From the NCBI GenBank assembly GCA_024529925.1, contig JAFEUB010000798.1, forward strand, positions 1,241,001 through 1,305,000: 64,000 bases of DNA. The letters are read 5' to 3'. The notes below the pieces were generated by a model. That model was given only the letters and a program-made list of their open reading frames with translations, did no database searches and was not told where the DNA came from. The position numbers and the translations under genes are program-made. This DNA is from Ophthalmolycus amberensis (Eukaryota; Chordata; Actinopteri; Perciformes; Zoarcidae). Positions 27,201 through 37,600 of the stretch are shown here, in pieces; the first letter of the stretch is position 1, and every line of letters begins with the position of its first letter.

Positions 27201-27996
27201 GCGCAAAACCAGTCATACAATCTCTCATTCTAATTTCATCTCCCTTCTCTTCCACTTTCCCCTCTTATGTTTCACTATATCTCACTCTCCTCCCCTCAGG
27301 TTTAATTGACTGGTGTGGCAGATGGGGTGGCGGTTGGTCTGTGGGAATCAATGTCGTCATTGTGAGACTGAGACAGAGATTAGCAGCTAGTTAGCACCAG
27401 TGAGAGATGACAGCTGGTCCCGTTAACCTCCTCTGTCACTCACACACACACAGCGAGAGGAAGTACTAGTGTCAGTTAGCTAGGCGCAACAATTACACAC
27501 AACAAATACACTGCTCTGTACCTTACGCCTGTCACTCAAACACAGAACAAATGAGGCCTAGGCTACAATGTTAATCGGGCACGCACACTCTGGGATAATC
27601 CATTTTTGGCTTAGCTTGACATCTAAAAAGAAAGAAGGAAAATAGGCAGTATTTCCAATGGCAGCCAAAACTGAGCACATCTCCACACTATCCAAAATAG
27701 AGCAGGGTGTAAAAAAAGGATTTTAAATCCAGACCTCGAATATGTCTCAAGCTATGAATTGAAGACAACTCGCAGCAAAAATAAAAGTAACACGACAGCT
27801 CACTAGTATTTGCAAGAAAGCCAAGACATGAAATCTTTGCCGCTGAGGCGGAGCAAAAATTCATCATGCGATATATGACCCAAAAAGTGACTGCAACAGC
27901 TGCTGACAATGGCTCCGGTTTCATTAAGGTATCTGAAATACGTCACGCTGATTTGGCAGCAGTTGTTTGTCTTACAAGTTCAATTACCAAAACTCA

Positions 27997-28040
<44 letters not shown>

Positions 28041-30542
28041 CGACTTGGTAGAAGACTTCTGTATTTTACCAAAAGCCCTCCTCTATTGTAGAGCATCTTT
28101 AAAACCACAACTGGCTCCATCAGGCTGATCATATATGATTTAAGCTATGAGGTTGTTAAACTTACCAAACAGTTCCCAATGACGATGAATGTCATATGTT
28201 CATTCAACAGGAATGTTAGCTTTCTGTCTAAAGGTAAAGAATGTAAAAGCCAAAGCCATTCTTCAATAAATCAGATAATACTACAATAACTTAGCAGTCG
28301 TCTACCCAGTAAAGTAATGAGCGATGAAACTAAATGTGGAATCCTTACAAACAGTATTATTTCAAGCAGTTACAGATTCACTTTGACGCTATCATACCTG
28401 CACATAAGCCTGTGCAGAGTACATGTACAGACTACCATGGCCGGTCACAGCAGACCAGAGCAGGAAAACTAGAAGAGCTTGTGTTGCTACTCCACCATCT
28501 TCAGAACGCTGTCTCTTCCATCTCTGGAGGGACTGAGGGTGTCAGTTACTTTGCTCCGTCTTCATCTGGGTCAAATCAAGTTCAACAACAGATGCTTCCT
28601 ACAATCCATGACATGGCATGTTTTGACATGACACTGGGGAATTGACTTGATTTGAACATGTGCATGGTCCTTAATCATATCATCATCCATTCAAAACACA
28701 CACAAAGCAAATTATAATTGCATGGCCGTCAATCTGAAATAAAGCTGTTCATCTTATTTCCTCTATTTTTTTGAAAAGACGAAAGCGAGCGTCAGACAAC
28801 AGTGATCCGGAACTACATATTGACATGAGAAAATGTTAGAAATCCGCTTCTGTTATTAAATATTCAGAGTGTTTTGGGTTGACATTCATCTGGTTTTGAC
28901 ATGGGAAAATAAAAAAAATTTTAAAATCCCCCCGAGATTAAACACACAACATGCTCAGCCAACATTAGCCGTAAATTCATCTGCTTTTCAACGGTGGTAA
29001 TTTAATATGCCAACTATGAACAGCTGGGGGCAGATTTAATGCCACTCACTGAATTTGCTGTCATCATTACCCATTCTTAAACCACAGTTTATACACGGTA
29101 GCCAAAACATGGGTGAAGCAATGCCAATGTGTAGCGGTACTGTGACATCTGGATGGACACGGACACAAAAACATCTTAAGGGTCTGGAGTTCTAAACAAC
29201 TCAACCTCGCTTTCTAATGAAAACAGGCTGGGCCTTGTAGATTTTGTATTTATATTATTATTGTTTGGAATAAATCATCTTCTTTTATCGTTCGGAAATT
29301 ATTAGGTAGTTCCGACAGTTTAGCGTCGTAAAACCCACCCAACACACCCTAACATGTCCAAAGCCCAAATACAGTGCCATACAGAGCCTTTGTTACCAAT
29401 GAATACGTACTGCAAACCGGTAATTACAGTCTAGCCATTGAGCAACACCTTGCTCTGCGCTCTATCTCCCTCTCTGGGGAGTAACAAAGGAGAAGGAAAG
29501 GGAAGTAACATGATATAGATATAGATAGCTCCGAGTATCCAATTTGTTCAACTCTAGCATTCAGAATATTTGGGCCGCTGTTTTAAAAAGAGAGTTTTTT
29601 TCCACTCTCAGTGTCTCCATTGTTTCTGTGCTAACCATCCCCGTGTGCTCTGACAATAAAGGATATTGGCGATTTGGTCGATTGATTTGCTGGTTGTAGA
29701 TCTTGTTTGCTGAGGATGCAAAAAATCTTAGTCTATGAAATTGCCAATAATTATTAACAAAGAGCTCAAATTACAAAACTTCCTTGATTAACTACATATT
29801 TGTTGTGACATTTCAGGAATTTCCCTTTACAAATATAATCCTACATGAGCCATCCTAGTCTTTCACACTGTCTCATGACACTGTATGTGAAGTCCTTTGT
29901 CCTTAGCAGGTGCATGACACTGCAATGTGAAACTCAGCATAATGCTGCTTTGTAGTTGTTTACAATTTCTACCCCTTGTCACCAAGACAGACTTTTTTTC
30001 CACCATACAGTTCAGTGCTTTACAATGTACATTTTTTAGCAACAATATGTAATTCAACCTCTCATTCACAGCAGCAGCTAGCTATCCAGTCTCCCCGTAG
30101 TGACACACACACACACACACACACACCGACCTACCTCCATGGCCAGTGCAGCCGTCTGCTGGTCATAGTGATTCAGTAGATTGGGCATAAAGGTGGTGTT
30201 GTAAGGCAGATCGTGGCACATTCTCAGTCTGATGGGCTCACAGCTAAACTCACTGTGGCTCTCTAAGGACTCCATATGAATGGACAGAGCGGGGTTGACC
30301 ACAGACGAGAGGAGTAGGATGATAGGGATGAGGAAGGCAGAAAAACAGACGGGAACTCGTTGTCTGCAGCAGATTGTTGTAGTTTTTGAAAACCAGTCTC
30401 TCATAAATCCTCTTCCAACAGGTGCCTGCATCCTAATGTTAGACATTTCTCCGCAGTGGCTCAGTCTGATGACTTTATCATCATCAAGACCACCACTAGA
30501 TAGCCCTGAAGACATGCTGGAATTGTTCTTAAAGCTCGACAT
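6233..30542 (-). CDS. fzd3: Frizzled-3, seven-helix Wnt/planar-polarity receptor
   Basis: Coding exons in transcript order: 30135-30542, 13542-13738, 12499-12801, 12132-12294, 11528-11827, 11034-11285, 8499-8647, 8273-8387, 6550-6713, 6233-6452. The sum is 2271 nt, 756 residues from the first ATG (710 from the Met at 30404; human FZD3 is about 666). Seen: a hydrophobic signal segment, then a frizzled cysteine-rich domain with ten Cys running from FSCEP to FPDC, split between exons 1 and 2. Next are the WCPREL linker, seven membrane segments, the Dishevelled-binding KTxxxW motif (KTCFEW, exon 7), and a Ser/His-rich tail ending EGTSA, as in other FZD3. RFRYPERPIIFYAVCY and GVCFIGLYDIDALRWF separate it from FZD6. 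Known role: planar polarity and axon guidance. The start is uncertain: ATGs at 30542, 30515, 30446, 30431 and 30404 are all in frame ahead of the signal segment. No frame disruption was seen. Confidence 0.96.
6830..8190. repeat. AT-rich fold-back repeat filling fzd3 intron between exons 9 and 8
   Basis: The left part (about 6830-7230) carries many degenerate copies of TTTATGACATACTATA. The right part (about 7340-8190) carries the reverse complement, TATAGTATGTCATAAA, again many times (for example near 7370, 7615, 7735 and 7755). The two halves therefore form an imperfect large inverted repeat around a centre near 7250-7340. It occupies most of a 1.56-kb intron. It could be an arrayed minisatellite that inverted, or a decayed fold-back element. 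Confidence 0.75.
7479..7572 (+). mobile_element. Fragment of a dispersed teleost repeat (internally deleted)
   Basis: The text GGCTGGAGCCGATCCCAGCT followed by TTACACCTACAGGCAATTTA resembles the two ends of a widespread fish interspersed repeat in which about 100 bases normally separate these words. Here the middle is missing. It sits inside the right arm of the fold-back array. Recognition is from memory. Confidence 0.5.
11833..11862. repeat. (GA)n microsatellite beside fzd3 exon 5
   Basis: About 15 AG units start a few bases upstream (in transcript sense) of the fzd3 exon 5 acceptor at 11828-11829. In the transcript it reads as a CT-rich tract and so also serves as the polypyrimidine tract of that splice site. 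Confidence 0.8.
14360..14525 (+). mobile_element. Degenerate tRNA-derived SINE
   Basis: A tRNA-like head (GCAGTTAGCGCATACCACAG as a weak A-box side, then CAGTTTGATTCAAGC in the B-box position) is followed by TTGTTGCATCTCTCTTGGCC and a tail with AATAAAGGCAGAAATGA. This order matches a SINE family common in percomorph fish, whose tail reads GTTGCATGTC, a pyrimidine stretch, then AATAAAGGC. It is diverged and probably inactive. Confidence 0.65.
16428..16442. repeat. Poly-C run
   Basis: A run of about 14 C. Its length is likely to be unreliable in any read type. Confidence 0.8.
18643..18682. repeat. (GGA)13 microsatellite
   Basis: About 40 bp of uninterrupted AGG repeats on the plus strand. It is the reverse complement of the much longer (TCC)n tract 2.9 kb to the right in the same intron. 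Confidence 0.9.
21574..21910. repeat. Giant perfect (TCC)112 tract
   Basis: 337 bp of uninterrupted TCC on the plus strand, GGA on the transcribed sense of fzd3. No interruption is visible. It is a homopurine/homopyrimidine mirror repeat, the sequence class that can form triplex (H-DNA); (GGA)n strands are known to form G-quadruplexes. The long poly-Ser and poly-Pro readings across it are artefacts of the repeat. Confidence 0.97.
23515..23775 (+). mobile_element. Dispersed non-coding teleost repeat, copy 1
   Basis: It begins with TTTTGGGTTTTGGACTGTTG and continues with ATTGGGCTCTAGGGAAGAGTG and CATTTTCTAGTTTTACTGATT. The same opening words recur at 48336-48355 in the nrbp1 intron. I recognise it as an interspersed fish repeat; its boundaries are approximate. 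Confidence 0.5.
28001..28033. repeat. (CA)n microsatellite
   Basis: About 16 CA units in the first coding intron of fzd3. Confidence 0.9.
30102..30126. repeat. (AC)n microsatellite just past fzd3 exon 1 donor
   Basis: About 12 AC units. In transcript sense this is a GT repeat beginning about 9 nt after the 5' splice site at 30133-30134. Confidence 0.9.
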
Positions 30543-31112
30543 TAGAAGCAACTGAGTCCATTTTCATTGTTTGTGGTGGAGATAAAAGCAAGAAATCCAC
30601 AAGAAGGGTAACCTCTGTATATGCACCATGAACTGCACATGAGGCCGCAATTTTTCTGTCGGCCATGAATGGAGCTGCTCTTTGTGTCAGTCTTCGAATT
30701 CACCCGTCATTGTAGTATTTGTTTTTCTTGTTTTCTTTTCTTCTTCAGAAAGTGCTGGATTGTTCCTCATTTAAAAAAAACATGGCTTCTCTCGACCTCC
30801 TGGTAATCCCCTCTTTTAAAAACAGACTTCATCCGTTTCATCCTCAAACTGAAAGCATGTCGCTGAGATAACAAATCCACCAACAGCTGAGTGCCGGAGG
30901 TCTCCTCTGGGCTACTGGACATCTCTTTCTTCCACTCTTATTTGTCTGTGTCTCCCCTCACTCCATTTCCAGTGATGTTTCAAAGAACCACCTGAAGTTG
31001 AGCCCACAACAGGTGATCATCCTCCAGATTATTTCACAGATTCCACCGGAAGATACAAAGTCCTGTCTTCAACATTCAGTTGCCACACTGGAGTGGATCC
31101 ATCAAGCAGGTC
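30543..31112 (-). other. fzd3: Candidate fzd3 5' untranslated sequence
   Basis: Upstream of the fzd3 start on the minus strand, a good acceptor (pyrimidine tract then TGCAG) precedes 31112, so the first coding exon may extend from 31112 to 30135. Inference from splice motifs alone. Confidence 0.3.
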
Positions 31113-31299
31113 CTGCAGGTTTAAAACACACAAAGAAGAAGGGGCCTAATGGTCAAACAAGTGGAGTGGGCTTGCTTTGAGTAAAGCTGTACTGTATCTT
31201 GCCTCTTAGCAGCCACACCCTTGTTGTCTCTATACAAGTCACGATTAAAATATCTGATGCTCGTGCTATGTAGGCATTTCTGCAAGACCACGACAGACT

Positions 31300-32220
31300 G
31301 TGTTCACTAGTCTGCCATGTCTGATGTCTATGCGCGTTGTCTCCGCAGGCGGGTCATTCGCAGTTCACGTTGCAGACAACGTTCAAAGAAAAGCACGAGA
31401 ACTTGTGCCGCTTTTTTTTTAAAGTTTCAAGCAGCGACTGTGGACGTTACACCTGCGGATGATCACAGACTCCCCCACTCTCGTGTTTGTGTGAGGTTGA
31501 CCGGGGCAACAGTAGCGTTCCCCTGCGATGTTTCACACTCTGCGACTCGGTGTCTTTATGGTCGACTACACTGTAAACTTGGGCAGTGTGCTATTGTAAC
31601 GAAAGCGCAAATAGGAATCTCCATTTATTGAGATTTTATTTATACATGCGTCAAATCGTTCTCAAATCCAAGCAACATCAGGTAAGGTTATTAGCTAGCG
31701 TTACCACTACAATGATCACGTTACACTGTACTAAACACCTCCGTGACGTTACAGGACACATCCCTTCACGTTAGCTGCTGTTTGAGGAGCACCTGGCTGG
31801 TTGCAGAAAGCACGAACCTTTAAAAAGCTGGGCTTCAGGGAGGCGTCCTCGTTGTGTCGAGACGAGAATCACACGGTGACAAGCACACGAGAGCGTATCA
31901 ATCTTGTGTGTTTGTCACCGCAGCGTCTGCAGCCCAACAGCGCGCTGTTTGTGCACGATTCCTTCACAGCATTATTCGGCGAAGTCTGTCTGGCTTACCG
32001 ACAATAATGAACTAAACGACTCGCAGAGTACCCGTCTAATGTTGCAATTATAAATGCTTTACCTGGTGTGAAATGTAACGAGCGGTCCGGGCGCTCCTCG
32101 GCTCCGTTCACTGCAGTACTTCTCCGTTTTGCAGCTGGTTGCCTGCAGCGTGCAGCAGCCGACACAGCGTGCACGCGGATTCATCGTGACCGCGCAAGGA
32201 CATGACAAAATTGGCCCCAC
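31300..32220 (-). promoter_or_regulatory. fzd3: CpG-containing probable fzd3 promoter and leader exon
   Basis: CpG density rises here compared with the flanks (for example GCGCGCTG near 31940, CCGGGCGCTCCTCGG near 32086, CACGCGGATTCATCG near 32171). A minus-strand donor, ACCAG then GTAAAG, lies near 32070, fitting a non-coding first exon at about 32072-32200 spliced to the acceptor at 31112. An ATG on the minus strand near 32185 is open up to that donor and could start an upstream ORF. The transcription start is not directly visible. Confidence 0.4.
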
Positions 32221-34640
32221 TGGACGTTGCCTGCTGCAGGCTTACTGTACATAAAATAGCAATAGCCTACTGATAAACATTTGTTGGCGAGAAACTGTGT
32301 ATTTAATTGTAATAACGGCGAGAGAGGCTCATTTAATAAAGTCAGATATGCTTTTAATTGCTGTTGATTATCATTTGTTGTCTTAACACAGAAAATAGGA
32401 AAAGTATGTCCGCGTTATGTGTCCTGTGTGAATGTGGGGGTGTTTGATGGGTTTGATAGATTGTTCACAGGTTAAAACGGGTGATGGGGAGTATATTTGT
32501 GAATGTATATACCCACCATAATTTGACATTCATATGTCATGGGTTCATCACACAATGTAAGGCATAAGTGAAGCTAAACACAGCTTGTGTGACTACAGTA
32601 CGTTTTTGTGGTTCTCACTTGTACCAGAGAACTCAAAAAGCTTCAGAGCCACCAAGGATTCAACATTATACTCGAGGTCAAGTGAAGGCCATGTTGGGGT
32701 TAAACGGGATTCAATCTGAGACCTCATTAATACATGACAGTATCTGTATTACCAGACAGGACAAAAAGGGTGAAAAACAATTAAAAAACAGAAAAACTGC
32801 CACTGAAGTGAAGGAAGACACTGATTACTTCTGGGGTTAGGTGCAAGGAGTGACGGCAGACGACAGGCAGAACAAAGTTAACATTATTAAAAAATCTTTA
32901 TTAAACGTATATACTGCTATAAAACCGTTTGGTGCCACACAAACAATGAAGCATTTCGCACATCCAAATTTGTAAATTAAAAAAATAAAAAAATCAGGTA
33001 TTGTTACAAAATATAACATCTTTAACAAACGTTAGAGAGTTTACATCTCGGCTGCAGCAGGGGAAAAGATTAGTGATCGATTTCGTCCTATTGGGCCGTC
33101 CTGCTCGTTATTTAAAGAGATTAGAATTCTTCTCAGGAAACAACAATGCAATCACCGAAAGTTTTGTATTATCTGCCATAAATTCAAATCAATGCGTTTT
33201 CTTTCATTTGCATAAATGTAGCTTTTCAACACAATCAATTTCAAGAAAATAACGCATGCTCATTTAATGGATGATAATCTAAGTCACAATAAATAATATC
33301 ACAACATGTGACTTCACTTGAATTCAGTTAATTTAACCGTATTCAACAATAAGCTTACCTCATTTTCATCTTGTAATTTCAAATATAAATTAAATGTGTA
33401 CTCTGAAATGGCAAAACTGATTTGTTGGGATTGTGTCAGTCAGCACGATGTCAATATTTATCCCTTACAGTCCGAGGATTAGTACTGCGTGATATGATTC
33501 TGTTCCACACAATTGAGCATGGCATTAGATTAACCGTTTCAACGCTGATCGGATCTTCTCTGTCGTTGCCTTGTGTGGGGGGGGGGGGGGGGGGGGGTCT
33601 GTGCCAGCTGAGGCGGCTGGCCCACATTCTGGTTTAACCTCTTAACATGACCCCACTTGACATTCAACCACAGTATAGTGGAGTACACTGTATAGGAGTT
33701 TATCAGCCCTACATTTTCACATTGTTTGTGCCTTCTATCTGAGGCATATTTCTATGAAATTCAACTAGTCAAGGGTTTACCTGCAACATAAAGCCACAGC
33801 GACACATATAATACAAACTACTTTCAAGAAGTGCAATTTAGCATGTCCAATTTAATTTGAAGGCAAATACCAGTACTGTATCTGCAAAGAATTAAAGATA
33901 CTTTGGCATTTTATGGCAAACACAACGCACAATGGTTTGCTGAATGCATCCGAGTGTTTTAAAATCCATACAAACACTATAATACTAAAAACATTAAGAA
34001 CAATAAAATATGAGTTTATAAAAGCTCAAATATACCTTCATTCAGCTAAAATAATCGAGAAACATTTTTGCTTGATAATAACATGTGTTTTCTTCATAAA
34101 CAGAGGTTTCTTCATGGTGAAAGAAATGACATATGGCACAATTAAACCTGAACATGGATGGATATTAATAAGACTACATTTAAATCTCATGGTAGCTTCA
34201 ACACACATACTGTATATGTTCACTGAATCCCAATATCTGCACAAAAGGATCTGCGCTTTGGACTGCACCTTCTGAAACGTACATTGTGTGAATATATTTT
34301 TGGGATGTTTCACTGTCAAATATTTTACCATGAGTTTCATCAGGGACAGATGCACTGACATCAACCCAACTTCATTCTGCGAATGATTCACACACAAGAT
34401 AAACGTTTTGGTTAATAAATGAAAACAAATAACCCATCCATGAATCAGGGTAAGTGGCTGTATGATACCGCAGAGCAAGAACCAGGTTCTTAAAACTGAT
34501 TTCACTCCTGTTCCACAGTAACACTCACCTATCTGACTGTAGGGCAAAATCTACTTGTCTCAACACAGGTGCAGCAATGCCTTTTGGGATTGAGCTGTGC
34601 TTGTCCACACAGAGTGGTGTCCTTCCTGCTTTTTTTTCCG
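32221..34640 (-). other. krtcap3 3'UTR and intergenic spacer
   Basis: No supported coding exon. A minus-strand AATAAA (TTTATT on plus, 32895-32900) is the likely end of a krtcap3 3'UTR of about 1.7 kb. A 21-G run lies at 33577-33597. From about 32220 to 32880 I see nothing recognisable. Confidence 0.45.
33577..33597. repeat. Poly-G run of 21
   Basis: Uninterrupted G on the plus strand, in the presumed krtcap3 3'UTR, where the transcript would read poly-C. Confidence 0.85.
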
Positions 34641-37453
34641 TTAGACGTCAGGTTTCAAGCGCCGTCCAATCAGGCGTTGGCTTTGGGGAGCGCACTCAGC
34701 TTCAACCTCCAACTGGAAAACAGAAAGGAAGGACAAAGTCTGTGTTCAGTCATCATGAGCGAGCAGGTTTGTCTTTTCTTTTTAACCTAGAGGAGAGGAG
34801 TATGACAGACCAAGTGGGAGTAGATGAGAGTGGAAGGGTTGTGTGTGTGTTTGGGATAGAACAATATGTGTGTGTGTGTACATCTGAGTCAGACAGAGAT
34901 TCAGACAGCCCCCCACACACCTGCTCTTTGATGTAGCTGTTCCCACAGGGTGCCAGCCCTCTGAGAGCCAGTCCAACGATGAAGCACCAGACAGACACTC
35001 CAACCTCAACTGCTGCCAAGAGAGCACAAGGGATCCACAGTGCCAGGGTGGTGTCCTGAGAGACAGGAAGTGATGGGAACGTGGAGGAAAAAGTGTGCAA
35101 TAAAGAAACACCACAAGGTCAAACATTTCTCCTGTGATGCTTTTAAGGAATTTCATGCCTCAAAAGTTGCATCTTGAAATGTGCCACAAAGATCTAATTG
35201 AGGGGAAAAAATGGAAAAGTGCAGAAGTATGAAGTGAGATGAAAATGTAAGAGAAGAGTTTAGACTCACATAGATTCGTGTGGTATCAAACGGACATCTG
35301 GCACTGACAGGTGAGCGAGCGTTGATGGGCACCTTTGTGACATTGCATCCCAGCAACAAACCCTCACCGTTGTGGGCAACAGTGATACCTATGGCCAAGA
35401 AGAGCCCAACGCAGCAGGCTGCTGAGAGCAGGGCATTCAGGAATGATGCTATTAGAAGTCCTATTTGCTGGAGAAGCAGAGACAAAACAATATAAAACAG
35501 AAGGCGAGGTAACTATTGAATCAACACAAAACAATTGACTGGAGTGATTAAATCAGCAGTTGAAAACAAATTAACGTTCTTACGAGTTTTAACACTGGAA
35601 GGTTCCTTGACACCACAATGGCAATAATCCCAGTGGCAATGCTCTGGAAGATTCAAATGACAAGATGATTGTTTCAGCTTTAGTAGGGTTTATTAAATGA
35701 AGTAGTAATCCTGGCCCCAAGGATTTGAGGGTGCATTTTTCATTCGGGAGCCAGCCTAAGTAGACTTCAGACACAAAGAAAGTCTCACAAAAATAGTCTT
35801 ACTAATGACGGTAACCGAGAAATCACCAATGCAAAGCAGTGCTGGTAAGATATGTTTCGTAACCTGTCCTTTTGTTCTATCTGTGCTGTAATACCCCATG
35901 TAGAGCACATAGTACGGCGTACATTTGACATTAACAGCATCTCATCATCAACAGCTGCCAGTTTATCTGACACCTCAATCTAACGAAGCCTACCCTGGAG
36001 CAACTAACAGGTTTGAAAAACCAGCTCAGTTATAATAAGAGGCAAGTTGAGTCTCGATTGCTCGGAAAAATACACAACACTATCCAGAGCGAACGGTGGA
36101 AATCATGCTTGATGTTTACTGCATGTTAGTTAGTGAGTTATTCTAATGCACTGAGCACAGAAAGTCACAGGGAAGAAATCAACAGTTTTTTCATAACTCA
36201 CATTTTGATCAGGATTACTTTGCTTTTGAAAGTTGTGTAAACCTCTTGGTGCACACTGCAGATTTGACATTGACACAAAGGATGAATGTCTCAACTATTG
36301 ACTCACCAGCAGGCCAGATGTGACTGAGATGATGTTGGCTATGGTGTATTCAGTGGTGGTATGCTGGCTGGGCTTGGAAATGTGGCGGAGGACACTGCCA
36401 TGGACAATAGCTCCGAGAATGAAGTTGATATGGCCGATCAGGATGAGAGTTAATCCCATTTTCATCAGCCTCCTTGGCCCTTTGTCCTTATCTGGATGAC
36501 AGAAATACAAAAAAAGACATACAATTATATTATTATTATGAGATCCAGCTGATATGATCTAAAACATTCCCTGAGTGAAAGTTTGAAACTGGTTGGCTAG
36601 AGGGTAACAATAAATGATTCTACCTTTCACAACTGTGTTGTACACAAACATACTAACACAACAATTCATATTCATTTATTCTGTGTTATAGCCAGACCGA
36701 TACTGGATTTTAAGGGCCAACACTGATACCAATATTAGAGTTTAAAGTCAAACAAAGACAAATAATCCTGTTAAATGACTTATTTCTGTCTTGCTATGAC
36801 ATTTACCTGATTTCCCATAATGCATTCATACATGTTTGTGCTTATATTTCATGCACATATCTATATACAGTGCATTTATATCACCAATATCCAAAGGCCT
36901 ATATTTTGTGCAGCAAATATATTTAATGTCATCTGTGATGTATAAACAGTAACAGCAGCATGACTTGCGTATGAAAATTAAGTTACACAATTGTGTTTCT
37001 GATAAACACAATTGTCAACAGTAAGCCTTTGGATGCCTAAAGCATGGATTGTTCTACATTACACAGTTTGCTTAGGGATGGACATGCATTTGCATAGAAA
37101 GGCTACACTCACACTCACCGTGGGTGGCTCTTTGTGTACTGAGGGATGTGAGGAAGCAGTGAGGGCATGACGTGACACCTCACAACATGCAAATTACTAA
37201 CCTCTTCTCTTGTCAGTCTATTTTAATGCTGACAGGACATTTACTCGAGGATAAAACAAGAGTAATTCATGTGATATTCACACCGACACGCGGAGATTTC
37301 AGAAGTGAAACCATCCTACCTGCAGGCCAGCGGGCAGTTCCGCTCGTGGAGGGGAAACTAGCGTCGGACACACAACCTCCAGAACGTTACTTACCGAGCG
37401 CGAGGCGTTTTTAATAACAAGTCGCGATAGAACTACTCACCAAACGTGCACAT
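34641..37453 (-). CDS. krtcap3: Keratinocyte-associated protein 3, four-helix membrane protein
   Basis: Coding exons in transcript order: 37441-37453, 36307-36491, 35584-35643, 35270-35467, 34921-35055, 34641-34712 (stop TAA). The sum is 663 nt, 220 residues (human is about 240). The first exon gives only MCTF plus one base. The next begins DKDKGPRRLMKMGLTLILIG, as in KRTCAP3. Four hydrophobic stretches are visible: LTLILIGHINFILGAIVHGS; SVTSGLLSIATGIIAIVVS, which crosses an exon join; LLIASFLNALLSAACCVGLF; and LALWIPCALLAAVEVGVSVW. The conserved loop CPFDTTRIYDTTLALWIP lies before helix four. TMEM54 is the nearest relative, but GPRRLMK and TTALALWIP-like words favour KRTCAP3. Its function is not established. 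Its position downstream of nrbp1 on the same strand matches the mammalian NRBP1-KRTCAP3 pair. Confidence 0.92.
36684..36925 (+). mobile_element. Degenerate dispersed repeat in krtcap3 intron 1
   Basis: GCCAGACCGATACTGGATTT, CCAACACTGATACCAATATT and CACCAATATCCAAAGGCCTA resemble a fish DNA-transposon-derived repeat built from palindromic GGCCGATAT words. It is diverged and its ends are approximate. Confidence 0.4.
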
Positions 37454-37600
37454 CTCTGCTGTGTCGGGCGTTTCCCCTTTTTGAATAAATGAATGACCGT
37501 AGTTTTCGAGCAACTGTTCAGAAGCAGAAACTCCTAACGTCCCTCTGTCCACTTCCTGTATGACGTCAGGAAACACACCTGTGAATTACCTGCGTCTTGC
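37454..37600 (-). promoter_or_regulatory. krtcap3: krtcap3 promoter with consensus CRE
   Basis: A perfect palindromic cAMP-response element TGACGTCA lies at 37561-37568, 108 bp upstream of the start codon. Next to it is the ETS-type word ACTTCCTG at 37550-37557. No TATA box is evident. A donor at 37439-37440 ends the first exon. Confidence 0.5.

Larger units (their letters stand above)
13739..30134 (-). other. fzd3: First coding intron of fzd3 (16.4 kb)
   Basis: This large intron separates the signal peptide/start of the cysteine-rich domain from its remainder. I found no convincing coding exon in it on either strand. It holds a tRNA-derived SINE near 14.4 kb, a (GGA)n tract at 18.64 kb, the 337-bp (TCC)n tract at 21.57 kb, a dispersed repeat at 23.5 kb, and CA/GT runs near 15.10, 22.85, 24.54 and 28.00 kb. 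The rest is unremarkable AT-rich sequence in which enhancers cannot be recognised by eye. Confidence 0.85.

Noticed and set aside
34038..34547. 169-residue minus-strand open frame
   Set aside because: It lies in the presumed krtcap3 3'UTR, shows no recognisable domain or biased codon pattern, and contains only scattered hydrophobic residues.
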